This document shows positions 33,445 to 41,873 of a DNA stretch of 64,000 nucleotides, piece by piece (position 1 is the stretch's first letter; each line of letters begins with the position of its first letter). The stretch comes from Paenibacillus silvestris (GTDB taxonomy: Bacteria > Bacillota > Bacilli > Paenibacillales > NBRC-103111). The stretch is taken from contig NZ_WTUZ01000022.1 of assembly GCF_009882985.1 (NCBI RefSeq), positions 657,065 through 721,064 of the forward strand. The letters are read 5' to 3'. A model generated the notes under the pieces. The model was not told the DNA's origin, made no database searches, and saw only the letters and a list, made by a program, of their open reading frames with translations. The position numbers and the translations under genes are program-made.

Positions 33445-34212
33445 ATGCTGGTAGCGGAAAGATGGCAGAGAATCGTTCAGTTAGTAAATGAAAGAGGAAG
33501 TATTCGAGTGACAGAGCTCAGCGAGCTGTGTCAAGTGACGGAAGAGACAATTCGAAGAGATTTGGATCGGCTAGAAAGCGAAGGCAAGCTGATGCGCAGC
33601 CATGGCGGTGCCGTGAGTGTGAAGGAAGCGCAGTCAGAAGTACCTTTCTTGGAAAGAGAAACGGCGCATGCTGATTTCAAGAGCGCTATTGCGAAGGAAG
33701 CCGTATCGCATATTCGCGAAGGCGATCGAATCATTTTGGATGCCAGCACAACAGCTTGGTATATGGCCAAATTGATTCCGGATATGCAGCTAACCATCCT
33801 TACGAATTCGATGAAAGTCGCGCTCGAGGTTAGCGGCAAAGAGAAAATCCAGGTGATATCAACTGGAGGACTTCTCTCGCCGAAATCGTTGTCCTATGTA
33901 GGACCACTAGCGGAAAGGTCGCTGGACATGTACCATGTCCATAAACTTTTCCTTTCTTGCAAAGGGGTTCATATTCAACGTGGTATTAGCGAGTCTAACG
34001 AGCTTCAAGCGCTTATTAAGCGCAAAATGATCTCTATTGCTGATGAGACCTATTTGCTAGCCGATCACAGTAAATTCGGAATGCAGTCTTTGACGCAAGT
34101 CGCGGCATGGCCCGAAATTAAGCATGTGATTACAGACGGACTAACCAATAAGGAGGATGTGGAACGCATTCGGGAAAAAGGTGTTCACGTCATCCAACTA
34201 GATAAAGAATAG
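33445..34212 (+). CDS. rhaR: DeoR/GlpR-family regulator of the rhamnose operon
   Basis: 255-residue repressor: an N-terminal DeoR winged HTH ('VTELSELCQVTEETIRRDLD') and a C-terminal sugar-phosphate-sensing domain with 'ILDASTTAWYMAKLIP', 'LTILTNSMKVALEV' and 'LLADHSKFGMQ' (the phosphate-sensing DxSKFG motif). It would respond to a phosphorylated rhamnose intermediate. As the fourth gene of the rha operon, it likely binds the direct repeats at 28471-28552. GAGGGA upstream of the ATG. The symbol follows the B. subtilis arrangement and is an inference. Confidence 0.85.
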   Translation: MLVAERWQRIVQLVNERGSIRVTELSELCQVTEETIRRDLDRLESEGKLMRSHGGAVSVKEAQSEVPFLERETAHADFKSAIAKEAVSHIREGDRIILDASTTAWYMAKLIPDMQLTILTNSMKVALEVSGKEKIQVISTGGLLSPKSLSYVGPLAERSLDMYHVHKLFLSCKGVHIQRGISESNELQALIKRKMISIADETYLLADHSKFGMQSLTQVAAWPEIKHVITDGLTNKEDVERIREKGVHVIQLDKE

Positions 34213-34326
34213 AAGACATTGTTCCTTCCATTCTCCAGTATGTTCTCTCGCGTACTGAGGATGGTTTTTTGTATAGGCCACCTGCCTCTGTGGGGGGAAC
34301 GATGCAGGAAGGGAGTCAGCTGCAAC

Positions 34327-35070
34327 ATGAAAGTATCGATGTTCATAACGTGTCTCAGCGATCTTGTTTATCCCAAGGTCGGCGAGTCTATCGTTCATTT
34401 ACTTGCCAAATACGGAGTCAAGCTAGACTTCCCGGCGATGCAGACCTGCTGCGGCCAGCCCGCCTTCAATAGCGGTTACTGGGATGAGGCGCGAGGCTCC
34501 GCAATGACCTTGCTCTCGGCTTTTGAAGACAGCGATTTTGTCATATCGCCTTCGGGTTCCTGTACGAGTATGATTCACCATTATTATCCGAAGCTTTTTG
34601 AAAATGATCCTGTGAATCTAGCACGCGCTAACCGGCTTGTTGAGAAAACCTATGAATTCACACAGTTCCTCGTACAAGTGTTAGGGGTTATAGATGTAGG
34701 GGCTGTATTCCCACATAAAGTGACCTATCATCCTTCCTGCCACGGCAGCCGGCTGCTTGGGGTTAAGGCTGAACCGATGCAGCTGATGCAACATGTTCGC
34801 GGCATGGAATTGCTGCCGCTTCCTCATGCTGAGGATTGCTGCGGCTTTGGGGGGACTTTTGCGGTGAAGATGTGCGATATTTCCGGGGCGATGGTCTCTG
34901 AGAAATCCGATCACGTCCTAGAGACGGAAGCCGAAGTGCTCGTTGGGCTCGACATGGGCTGTTTAATGAATATTGCCGGTAATTTATCGTTTCGCGGAAA
35001 GCCTGTCAAGGTGATGCATCTGGCGGAATTATTGGCTGAGGGAGTGAAACTTGCCCATGAGCGAGCATAA
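34327..35070 (+). CDS. lutA: L-lactate utilisation (Fe-S)-binding protein LutA
   Basis: Cysteine-rich-domain subunit (247 aa) of the LutABC complex, which oxidises L-lactate to pyruvate. Both CCG motifs are intact: 'MQTCCGQPAFNSGYWDEARG' and 'AEDCCGFGGTFAVK', together with 'YHPSCHGSRLLG'. These residues bind the non-cubane Fe-S cluster in this family. The start is ATG 34327 (MKVSMFITCLSDLVYPKVGE), about 11 bp after GAAGGGAG; the frame extends to 34219 but without support. It begins 114 bp after the DeoR gene on the same strand with no strong terminator between, so read-through from the rha operon is possible. Confidence 0.95.
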   Translation: MKVSMFITCLSDLVYPKVGESIVHLLAKYGVKLDFPAMQTCCGQPAFNSGYWDEARGSAMTLLSAFEDSDFVISPSGSCTSMIHHYYPKLFENDPVNLARANRLVEKTYEFTQFLVQVLGVIDVGAVFPHKVTYHPSCHGSRLLGVKAEPMQLMQHVRGMELLPLPHAEDCCGFGGTFAVKMCDISGAMVSEKSDHVLETEAEVLVGLDMGCLMNIAGNLSFRGKPVKVMHLAELLAEGVKLAHERA

Positions 35071-36574
35071 ATCTAGCGGATCGGTGAAGGATAGATCCAA
35101 GATTGCGCTGAATAATGATTTTTTGCGCAATGCGGTGAAGTTCACAACGGAACGATTGAAGAACGGGAAGCTGGCAGCTACCGCCGAGCATGGCAATTGG
35201 GAAGAGTGGCGTGAACGCGGACGGGAAATAAGGTTGCATACGATTGCTCACCTCGACTACTATCTTGGCAAATTTGTTGAAAATGCAAGGGCGCAGGGCG
35301 TGCACGTTCATTTCGCTGCCGATGCGGCTGACGCGGTTAGACTAACGATGCAAATTGCCGAGCACAAGAAGGCCAAAAGCGCGGTGAAGTCCAAATCGAT
35401 GGTGTCCGAGGAGCTGCACATCAACCGTGCGCTTGAGCAAATCGGTGTAGAAGCTATTGAGACAGACCTGGGTGAATATATCATTCAGCTTGCGGGCGAA
35501 ACACCTTCGCATATCATTATCCCGGCGATTCACAAAAACCGGTACCAGATCGCTGATCTGCTGTCCGAAGACGCAGGGGAGAAGCTGGAACCCGATACGG
35601 GGATTTTGGCCGGCTATGTACGAAGAAAGCTGCGCGAGAAATTCCTTGAAGCGGACATCGGGATGACGGGCTGTAATTTTGCCATTGCTGAAACAGGTTC
35701 GATGGTGCTTTTTGAGAATGAAGGTAATGCGCGGATGGTCAGCACGATTCCTAAGACACAGATCACGTACATGGGGATGGAACGCATCATTCCTACGCTG
35801 GACGATCTCGAAGTTATGGCTACGCTGCTGCCTCGCTCGGCTACTGGACAGAAACTGACCGTTTACATGTCCGTTATTTCCGGGCCGCAGCGTCAGCAGG
35901 ATGGCGATGGCCCCGAGGAGATGCATATCATCATCCTTGATAATGGGCGCTCGCTCCAGCTCGGCGATCCGCAGTTCCAGGAACTGCTGAACTGTATTCG
36001 CTGCGGAGCTTGCTTGAACGCTTGCCCTGTGTACCGCCATATCGGCGGACATGCCTACGGCGGCGTGTACAGCGGCCCAATCGGGGCCGTGCTTACGCCG
36101 GCTTTGAACAAGAATGTCGACCAGTGGGACGACATTGCCAATGCCTCAAGCCTTTGCGGGGCCTGCTATGAGGCATGTCCAGTCAAAATTCCGCTGCACG
36201 ATATGCTCGTCTATCTTCGCCAGCGTAAAGTTGAGCGGGGCTCGACGGATTTTGCCGAGAAAATGGGGATGAAGGGCTTTAATTTCCTCATGTCCGATGC
36301 CAAGCGCGTGAAGGCTCTCATTAAGCTTGGTCGCATCGGGCAAAAGCTGCTCGTCCGTGACGGTCATATTAAAGCGCGGATTGGTCCGCTCAAAGGCTGG
36401 AACTCGTATCGTTATGCGCCAAGCATGGCAAAGAAGACATTCCGTGAGTCGTGGAAAGACATCGAACAGGAGCTGGAAGGCACATTCCCTGAGCTGGATG
36501 CTGTCATGAAAGCGCGTATGGAGAAGCTTGTGGCTGATCGCAGAACCGGCGGAGGAGGACATCATCATGGCTAA
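35051..36574 (+). CDS. lutB: L-lactate utilisation Fe-S protein LutB
   Basis: 507-residue subunit of the lactate-oxidising complex. It has an N-terminal LUD domain (about residues 60-310, 'MTGCNFAIAETGSMVLFENE') and two 4Fe-4S motifs, 'CIRCGACLNACPVYRHIGG' and 'SLCGACYEACPVKIPLHD', followed by a C-terminal helical part ending in a His/Gly-rich tail. The start is probably TTG 35051, 6 bp from GAGGGAG; ATG 35057 is an alternative. It overlaps lutA by 20 bp and lutC by 8 bp, so the three are translationally coupled. Confidence 0.95.
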   Translation: MPMSEHKSSGSVKDRSKIALNNDFLRNAVKFTTERLKNGKLAATAEHGNWEEWRERGREIRLHTIAHLDYYLGKFVENARAQGVHVHFAADAADAVRLTMQIAEHKKAKSAVKSKSMVSEELHINRALEQIGVEAIETDLGEYIIQLAGETPSHIIIPAIHKNRYQIADLLSEDAGEKLEPDTGILAGYVRRKLREKFLEADIGMTGCNFAIAETGSMVLFENEGNARMVSTIPKTQITYMGMERIIPTLDDLEVMATLLPRSATGQKLTVYMSVISGPQRQQDGDGPEEMHIIILDNGRSLQLGDPQFQELLNCIRCGACLNACPVYRHIGGHAYGGVYSGPIGAVLTPALNKNVDQWDDIANASSLCGACYEACPVKIPLHDMLVYLRQRKVERGSTDFAEKMGMKGFNFLMSDAKRVKALIKLGRIGQKLLVRDGHIKARIGPLKGWNSYRYAPSMAKKTFRESWKDIEQELEGTFPELDAVMKARMEKLVADRRTGGGGHHHG

Positions 36575-37313
36575 ATCAGATCCAGCATTCCTGCAGCAAT
36601 TGCACGAAGAAGCTCTCAAAAAGCAAGAAGGTTTCTTTGCTAATATTTCAACCCGACTTGGCCGAGTTAAGCCGCTGGTGAATGCTCCCGCACATCCGAT
36701 GAAGGGAGCTCCAGCATTTTGGGAAGACGTCAACCTCCCGCTGGAGGAGCGTATTCAACTGTTCATGGCGAACTGGCAAAAAGCAGGCGGGCACACGTAC
36801 CGATTGTCAGGTATGGCAGAAGCGGAAGCCTTCATTATAGATTTTATCGCGAAAACACAAGCGAAGAATCTGATTATACAGGATCAGCCGGAGTTGGAAG
36901 TGCTGCGTGCAGGTCTCTCCGCCGGCACGGAAACGAACATCACCGTGTGGAACGCGCAAGATGCTACCGCCGCTGCCAAAGATGAACTAGTCGCTAAGGC
37001 CGCTGGCGCAGATATCGGTATCGTAGCTGTCGAGCATGCGGTAGCTTACACGGGCTCGTTAGTCGTCACGTCTGACGCTACGCGAGGCAGAAGTGTCAGT
37101 CTGCTCCCAACGACGTTCATCGCGATCATCCCTGTGGAGCACCTGCGGACGAAGCTTGGCGAAGTTCTGCGTCCATATGACGAACTTGCCTTAGGCGAGC
37201 GTCCGGCAGGCATTCATTTTATATCGGGTCCGAGCCGGTCAGCCGATATTGAGAACGATTTGACCATTGGCGTGCATGGTCCTGGTATCGTTTATGCGTT
37301 AATTATTGAATAA
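36567..37313 (+). CDS. lutC: L-lactate utilisation protein LutC
   Basis: 248-residue LUD-domain subunit of the LutABC complex. The core 'IGIVAVEHAVAYTGSLVV' and 'LLPTTFIAIIPVEHL' blocks end with 'HGPGIVYALIIE', matching LutC/YkgG. The start is ATG 36567, with GGAGGAGG upstream inside the end of lutB. It closes the operon. Downstream lies a long repeat-filled gap with no obvious terminator directly at the stop; the hairpin at 37587 is the first good candidate. Confidence 0.93.
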   Translation: MAKSDPAFLQQLHEEALKKQEGFFANISTRLGRVKPLVNAPAHPMKGAPAFWEDVNLPLEERIQLFMANWQKAGGHTYRLSGMAEAEAFIIDFIAKTQAKNLIIQDQPELEVLRAGLSAGTETNITVWNAQDATAAAKDELVAKAAGADIGIVAVEHAVAYTGSLVVTSDATRGRSVSLLPTTFIAIIPVEHLRTKLGEVLRPYDELALGERPAGIHFISGPSRSADIENDLTIGVHGPGIVYALIIE

Positions 37314-37371
37314 CGTGAAGAGGCTATTGCTGCACAATGATCCGTATCATGGACACGCTCGCCTTTGAAAG

Positions 37372-37555
37372 GGAACTACGGTCCTTTATTTCTGTGGGGA
37401 TCAACACTTTTGCGAGTGAAAGGGAACTACGGTCCTTTATTTGAACAATAATGGATTCCAAGCGGGCTTTGCTGTTTGGAGGACAAATAAGACCCCTGAG
37501 TTCCCTCCTGCTCTTGAAATCAGCCTATTTGGCATAAATAACGGCCTGTAGTTCC
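37372..37555. repeat. Four-unit nested-palindrome repeat, GGAACTAC family (copy C)
   Basis: Forward units at 37372-37392 and 37423-37443 share GGAACTACGGTCCTTTATTT; reverse units at 37484-37504 and 37535-37555 read GGAACTCAGGGGTCTTAT and GGAACTACAGGCCGTTAT on the minus strand. Steps are 51, 61 and 51 bp; only the middle step is longer than in copies A and B. It lies just after lutC in a convergent gap. Confidence 0.9.
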
Positions 37556-37586
37556 TGTCGCAACAGCGATATGCATTGGAATAAGG

Positions 37587-37634
37587 AAAAGAGGGTGTCC
37601 CAACCAGGAAAGATTTGGGGGCAGCCTCTTTTCT
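37587..37634. terminator. Terminator-like hairpin between copies C and D of the four-unit repeats
   Basis: AAAAGAGGGTGTCCC / GGGGGCAGCCTCTTTTC stem with a 14-nt loop. It resembles the hairpin family at 13314, 13477 and 44201. It would end read-through from lutC. Confidence 0.65.
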
Positions 37635-37652
37635 TGTTATTCCATCAGTAAT

Positions 37653-37827
37653 GGACACCACGGCCGTTATTTACGATAAAAGGGTTACATTTTATCTTTA
37701 ACGGACTCCATGATCGTTATTAAGGATTAAACGATAACAAAATGAGAGGAAATGAGTGAATAACTGCTCCTGTGTCCGTTAGAAATGCTGAATGCCTCAT
37801 TTCCCTCAAATAGAGCCTCCCTTGTCC
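37653..37827. repeat. Four-unit nested-palindrome repeat, GGACACC family (copy D)
   Basis: Forward units at 37653-37673 (GGACACCACGGCCGTTAT) and 37703-37723 (GGACTCCATGATCGTTAT); reverse units at 37757-37777 and 37807-37827, reading GGACACAGGAGCAGTTAT and GGACAAGGGAGGCTCTAT on the minus strand. Steps are 50, 54 and 50 bp, the same geometry as the GGAACTAC copies. It lies 97 bp after copy C. Confidence 0.85.
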
Positions 37828-37908
37828 GTTAGCATTTTGCTCCGCTTCAAAGCTTAGCCCAAGTAAGCGAAGATCGTAAAGCTAGCCAAAAAACAAATTC
37901 CAAAATTT

Positions 37909-38020
37909 GAAAATCGAAAATCGAAAATCGAAAATCCAACATCCAACATCCAACATCCAACATCCAACATCCAACATCCAACATCCAACATCCAACATCC
38001 AACATCCAACATCCAACATC
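37909..38020. repeat. Compound heptamer satellite, (GAAAATC)4 then (CAACATC)12
   Basis: Sixteen 7-bp units without interruption: four of GAAAATC (37909-37936) followed by twelve of CAACATC (37937-38020). The period is not a multiple of three, so the repeated 'WMLDVGC' reading on the minus strand is not evidence of a gene. Such arrays change length by slippage. Confidence 0.95.
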
Positions 38021-38035
38021 CAATCATAAAGCCAA

Positions 38036-38093
38036 AAGCACATGAAAAAGGAGCTAGCGTATCCATGCCGCTTAGCTCCCTTTTCATGTGCTT
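38036..38093 (-). terminator. Terminator after the aldo/keto reductase
   Basis: AAGCACATGAAAAAGGAGCTA / TAGCTCCCTTTTCATGTGCTT, a very long stem beginning 2 bp after the reductase stop on the minus strand, with a T-rich tail after it. Confidence 0.75.
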
Positions 38094-38095
38094 AT

Positions 38096-38959
38096 TTAAC
38101 GAACGTACCATTCCCCCGACACCCAGTCGGTTGATTTCCAGCGCAGCACCTCTGGATTAGCCAGATGCATGATCTCTTTCAGGAAGGACAGCTGTTCGAG
38201 CTCAGTCATTGGTTTGAAGCTCTTGGCTATGGCTAGATTTTTCTCTAGCTGCTCCATCGATTCCATGCCGACAATTGCTGTGGAAATCGGCAAAGAGAGC
38301 GTGTACTGCAGCGCCTTCTCGTACCACGGAGCAAGCTTGCCTAGCGCCATTACCTTCATGCCGATCACGGCAATGCCCTTCTCGTTTGCTTTCGGCAGAA
38401 ACTCATGTGCGAAGCTGTATACGAGGTGGTCAGCGGCTGAGAGAGCCACAAGCGCGCTATCGAACGGGAACCGATCAATCGCTTCGAGCTGAACTCGTGG
38501 GTTCGTATGTCCGCTGATCGAGATATGTTTGATCAAGCCTTGTTCTTTTGCTTCAATCAGTGCTTCCAGAGCGCCGCCTTTGGCAAAACACTTGTCCAGC
38601 TCTTCCATCGTCATAATATTGTGCAAGCGCCATTCTTCCACATGATCCGTTTGCAGCCTTTTGAGACTGGCTTCGAGCAGCTTCATAGAGCCGTCTCTCG
38701 TGCGCTCGTTCGTTTTGGTCGCAATCCAGACATCGTTTCTGCGGCCATGCAGCGCTAACGCTTTGCCCAGTCTTTCTTCGGATTGGCCTTTCGAATAACT
38801 CGGTGCCGTATCGAAATAAGTGATGCCTTCGTCAATCGCGCGATTCACGATCGCAATAGCCTCATCTTCCGTACAGTTGTGCTCGTCTACGATGCGTTGT
38901 GCGCCAAAGCTAAGCAGCGAGAATTGCTGCCCCGTCCGGCCGAACATTCGTTTCTCCAC
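38096..38959 (-). CDS. Aldo/keto reductase
   Basis: NADPH-dependent oxidoreductase (about 287 aa) with the AKR tetrad recognisable: Asp and Tyr in 'YFDTAPSYSKGQSEERLGKA', Lys in 'WIATKTNERT', and His in 'VEEWRLHNI'. 'FGRTGQQFSLLSFGA' is the standard opening. Substrate unknown. The start is unclear: ATG 38965 is only 2 bp from GGAGAG, while GTG 38959 is 8 bp away and gives MEKRMFGRTG, which matches family N-termini better. It is divergent from motAB and alone on its strand. Confidence 0.9.
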   Translation of the reverse strand: MEKRMFGRTGQQFSLLSFGAQRIVDEHNCTEDEAIAIVNRAIDEGITYFDTAPSYSKGQSEERLGKALALHGRRNDVWIATKTNERTRDGSMKLLEASLKRLQTDHVEEWRLHNIMTMEELDKCFAKGGALEALIEAKEQGLIKHISISGHTNPRVQLEAIDRFPFDSALVALSAADHLVYSFAHEFLPKANEKGIAVIGMKVMALGKLAPWYEKALQYTLSLPISTAIVGMESMEQLEKNLAIAKSFKPMTELEQLSFLKEIMHLANPEVLRWKSTDWVSGEWYVR

Positions 38960-39296
38960 GTTCATCTCTCCTTATGTATGAAGATTGCTTGCTTCTTTTC
39001 TATCGTTTCCTAAAAGGCTGCCAGATCATACCAACTTCCTTCAAATTTGCTGATATCGATTTAAGCAGGAGTTATCTCATCTTAAGTATAAATTAGGTAA
39101 GAGAGGGACGCCAGATTTCGTCATTCCCTTTTCACATTCACAAAAAATACACGACTAAAGTCCTATTTTCCCTATCAAAAAAGATTGTAATTTATAGCAA
39201 ATAAACCTATCATTATGTACATAGACGAACTATTTGTCGAATTATGGAATGGGTTATACGTGGCTTTTATTATTATAGAAAGAGGGAGTCTGGCAT
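38960..39296. other. Divergent intergenic region between the aldo/keto reductase and motA
   Basis: About 340 bp, AT-rich, without a credible ORF. It must hold the motAB promoter. A CTAAAG...CCTATCAAA stretch near 39154-39180 loosely recalls a flagellar sigma-D promoter but does not have a clean GCCGATAT box, so I do not call one. Confidence 0.4.
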
Positions 39297-40091
39297 ATGG
39301 AGAAATCATCATTGATTGGCATTGTTTTAGCGCTTATATCGGTTGGTGTGGGCATGGTGTTAAAAGGGGCAAGTTTGGTGGCGTTATTGAACCCAGCAGC
39401 TGCACTTATTATTTTCGGAGGAACGGCTTCAGCCTTGTTTATCGCGTTCTCATTAGAGGACATGAAAAAAATTCCGAAATTATTGAAGATTATTTTTACC
39501 GAACAAAAATTAATGCCTAAAAAAGAACTTATCAATACCTTCATCGAATGGGTATCCATTACACGTCGTGAAGGCCTTCTTTCACTGGAAAAGCAAGCAG
39601 AAGAGCTGGCGGATCCTTTTATGAAAAGCGGGATGCGGCTCATTATTGATGGGAATGATCCTGATTTCGTGCGCGACGTACTGCTTGAGGATATTGCAGA
39701 AATGGAAACAAGACATAAGAAATACGCTGGAATTTTTACACAAGCCGGTACATATGCACCAACACTTGGCGTTCTTGGCGCCGTAGTAGGTTTGATTGCT
39801 GCCCTGGGGAATTTAAGTGAAGTAGAGAAACTGGGGCATTTGATTTCTGCAGCATTCGTTGCGACGATGTTCGGGATTTTCCTTGGTTATGTTATTTTTC
39901 ACCCTTTCGCGAACAAGCTCAAGCAGAAGTCGAAGAAAGAAGTTGAAATTAAACTCATGGTGGTCGAAGGCTTGCTGTCGATTCAATCGGGTGTATCTGC
40001 CAACTCTGTGAAGCAAAAAATGATGATCTTCGTAGCGAATAGCGATCGCGCAGCGTTTGACGAAGAAGCGAAAGGGGACGCGGCGCAGTGA
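39297..40091 (+). CDS. motA: Flagellar motor stator protein MotA
   Basis: 264-residue membrane protein with four TM segments (about residues 5-24, 32-50, 145-168 and 180-200) that forms the proton-driven stator with MotB. Family blocks 'NPAAALIIFGGTASALFIAF', 'AGTYAPTLGVLGAVVGLIAA' and 'ATMFGIFLGYVIFHPFANKL' carry the conserved prolines and the TM3-TM4 ion path. The long cytoplasmic loop carries the charged residues that contact the rotor. GAGGGAG lies upstream of the ATG. It overlaps motB by four bases. Confidence 0.95.
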   Translation: MEKSSLIGIVLALISVGVGMVLKGASLVALLNPAAALIIFGGTASALFIAFSLEDMKKIPKLLKIIFTEQKLMPKKELINTFIEWVSITRREGLLSLEKQAEELADPFMKSGMRLIIDGNDPDFVRDVLLEDIAEMETRHKKYAGIFTQAGTYAPTLGVLGAVVGLIAALGNLSEVEKLGHLISAAFVATMFGIFLGYVIFHPFANKLKQKSKKEVEIKLMVVEGLLSIQSGVSANSVKQKMMIFVANSDRAAFDEEAKGDAAQ

Positions 40092-40894
40092 GTAAAAAGA
40101 AGAAGCATGAGGAACACGAAGAGCACGTTGATGAATCCTGGCTCATTCCCTATGCGGATTTGCTTACTTTGCTTCTAGCTCTTTTTATCATTCTATTTGC
40201 ATCCAGTCAGTTGGATTCGAAGAAATACAACTCCATTATGAGGTCCTTAAACAATGCGTTTACGGGGGGAGAAGCGCCATTCGCGGTATCCAATTTAATC
40301 CCGATTGACGACGCGGCGAGCTCCACCAAGAACGACAACAAGAATCAGAACCCGCCTACGAAGGAGCAGAGTCATACGGACAGTCAACTGGCTGCCAAGC
40401 TGCAAAAGGAAGAAAAAGATCTGGAAGAATTGAAGAAAAGCATGGATGCCTTCATCAAAGAAAATCAGTTGAATGAGCAGTTAACAACGAAACTTGATAA
40501 CGAGAAACTGACGATAACGATCAGTGATCGCGCGTTGTTCGATTCCGGATCTGCAACCATGAAGCAAGATTCTCAGAAGCTGGCAGTTTCCATTGCAGGT
40601 ATGCTGGCGAGTTACCCAGGCTATCAGGTTGAGGTGGGAGGGCATACGGACAATATCCCGATTCACCGAGCGGATTTTGAAACAAATTGGGATTTGAGTG
40701 CCAAACGATCCGTTAATTTCATGAAGATCTTACTGAATAATGGTAAAATCGACCCTTCCTCTTACTCCTCAGTTGGCTACGGGGAATACCGCCCAATTGC
40801 ATCGAATGACACAACAGAAGGCCGCGCCAAGAACCGCAGGGTGGAAGTCAGCATTCTGCGCAATATTAAGGCAACGGATGAGATTGCGAAATAA
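40088..40894 (+). CDS. motB: Flagellar motor stator protein MotB
   Basis: 268-residue stator anchor. The single TM near residues 18-38 contains the ion-carrying Asp in 'WLIPYADLLTLLLALFIILF'. A linker follows and then an OmpA-like peptidoglycan-binding domain (about residues 135-262): 'VEVGGHTDNIPIH', 'NWDLSAKRSVNFM', 'GYGEYRPIASNDTTEGRAKN'. The Tyr-Ala-Asp context fits the proton-type MotB. GTG start within the motA stop (GTGA) after AAAGGGG. The operon ends at a strong terminator. Confidence 0.95.
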   Translation: MSKKKKHEEHEEHVDESWLIPYADLLTLLLALFIILFASSQLDSKKYNSIMRSLNNAFTGGEAPFAVSNLIPIDDAASSTKNDNKNQNPPTKEQSHTDSQLAAKLQKEEKDLEELKKSMDAFIKENQLNEQLTTKLDNEKLTITISDRALFDSGSATMKQDSQKLAVSIAGMLASYPGYQVEVGGHTDNIPIHRADFETNWDLSAKRSVNFMKILLNNGKIDPSSYSSVGYGEYRPIASNDTTEGRAKNRRVEVSILRNIKATDEIAK

Positions 40895-40907
40895 GTCTAT
40901 ACGCGAG

Positions 40908-40944
40908 AAAGGCCAAGAACCGATGAATGGTTCTTGGCCTTTTT
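40908..40944. terminator. Bidirectional terminator between motB and the DUF1836 gene
   Basis: AAAGGCCAAGAACC / GGTTCTTGGCCTTTTT, a 14-bp perfect stem with a T-run on the plus strand; the A-rich left side also permits minus-strand use. Confidence 0.92.
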
Positions 40945-40956
40945 GTGTCTAGATCT

Positions 40957-41718
40957 TTACTTAAAGTTGTGCAGAAAAACCATACCGTTAACATATCGTC
41001 TTGCCAAAGAGTTAAAGCTGGACGAATGTACGGAAATAATAGCTACATGGATGGCATTTTTGAGCATTTCCTGTTCCTTGGCATTCGCATGCGGGCAATG
41101 TGAAACGGCATATTCATGTGCTGCTTCATCCAACATTTGATCCCATTTGGAGATAAAATCCTGACTATTTCCTGCGAAATTCCTGTAACGAGCATCTAAC
41201 ACTTCATAAAGTTCCGCATAGACGGAATAGAACGCAAGAGGGCTGATGGTTTGTTCATCGCAGCTAGATGACGCGGAACGGAATAAGATGTGGAACAATT
41301 GACGAATGGACTCATAGTCCAAGGAAGATCTTAGGTCCTCAATAATGAAAAACAAAGCCACTTGTTGAAGGGAATATTTCTTCCCATCCTCAGGAAGTCC
41401 AATCAATTCCTTGAAATCACGTTTCACCCAGTTCTGAATAGAGGTAACACTAAATTGAGTAAACTCTACTTGTGTACCGAGCGTGGCGATATCGCTTAAG
41501 GAGAAAGCCGGCTTAATATTGGACTTAATCATTTTCTCCATCAAGGGAGGAAGTGTCGTTGAAAGAAAGGCGGACATCGATTTACCCTGTTCAAGATCAC
41601 TCTCATGCTGAATTCGCCATGTGTCTTGCAGGATAGCCAGAGGTGATTTCTCTAGATGACCACTCAAGGACAACATTAAATCAGCCATATCTTTGCGTCT
41701 AAAAGTTAATGTTTCCAT
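40957..41718 (-). CDS. DUF1836 domain protein, probable DNA-binding regulator
   Basis: 253-residue protein with the DUF1836 region at about residues 85-180: 'QFSVTSIQNWVKRDFKELIG' looks like a MerR/HTH-type recognition helix, followed by 'YSLQQVALFFIIEDLRSSLD'. The family is a Firmicute set of presumed DNA-binding proteins with unknown targets. No TM or signal. ATG with GAGGTG upstream. It is divergent from the CorC/HlyC gene, and a spaced 11-bp inverted repeat in their shared region could be its operator. Confidence 0.8.
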   Translation of the reverse strand: METLTFRRKDMADLMLSLSGHLEKSPLAILQDTWRIQHESDLEQGKSMSAFLSTTLPPLMEKMIKSNIKPAFSLSDIATLGTQVEFTQFSVTSIQNWVKRDFKELIGLPEDGKKYSLQQVALFFIIEDLRSSLDYESIRQLFHILFRSASSSCDEQTISPLAFYSVYAELYEVLDARYRNFAGNSQDFISKWDQMLDEAAHEYAVSHCPHANAKEQEMLKNAIHVAIISVHSSSFNSLARRYVNGMVFLHNFK

Positions 41719-41746
41719 TTGACGTCACCTCACCCGAATTCGAACC

Positions 41747-41833
41747 GTTCTTATGAATTTATAATAAAATACGGTTTAAGTCATGTCAAAATTGTTTATT
41801 TAATAATAATATACTAGAATAGTTCATAAGAAC
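41747..41833. promoter_or_regulatory. Spaced inverted repeat between the DUF1836 and CorC genes
   Basis: GTTCTTATGAA (41747-41757) and TTCATAAGAAC (41823-41833) are perfect 11-bp complements 65 bp apart, on either side of an AT-rich core where both promoters should lie. This arrangement suits a looping regulator or a pair of half-sites. Confidence 0.5.
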
Positions 41834-41873
41834 TTGTTATAAGAATAATTCAGTTCGTAAAGGATGAGTTGCC

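Noticed and set aside
37854-38111. 85-codon minus-strand frame with repeated WMLDVGC
   Set aside because: It is a reading of the 7-bp satellite, whose period is not a multiple of three; there is no ribosome site.
39154-39180. Flagellar sigma-D promoter for motAB
   Set aside because: Only the CTAAAG half resembles the consensus; no clean GCCGATAT box at the right distance.
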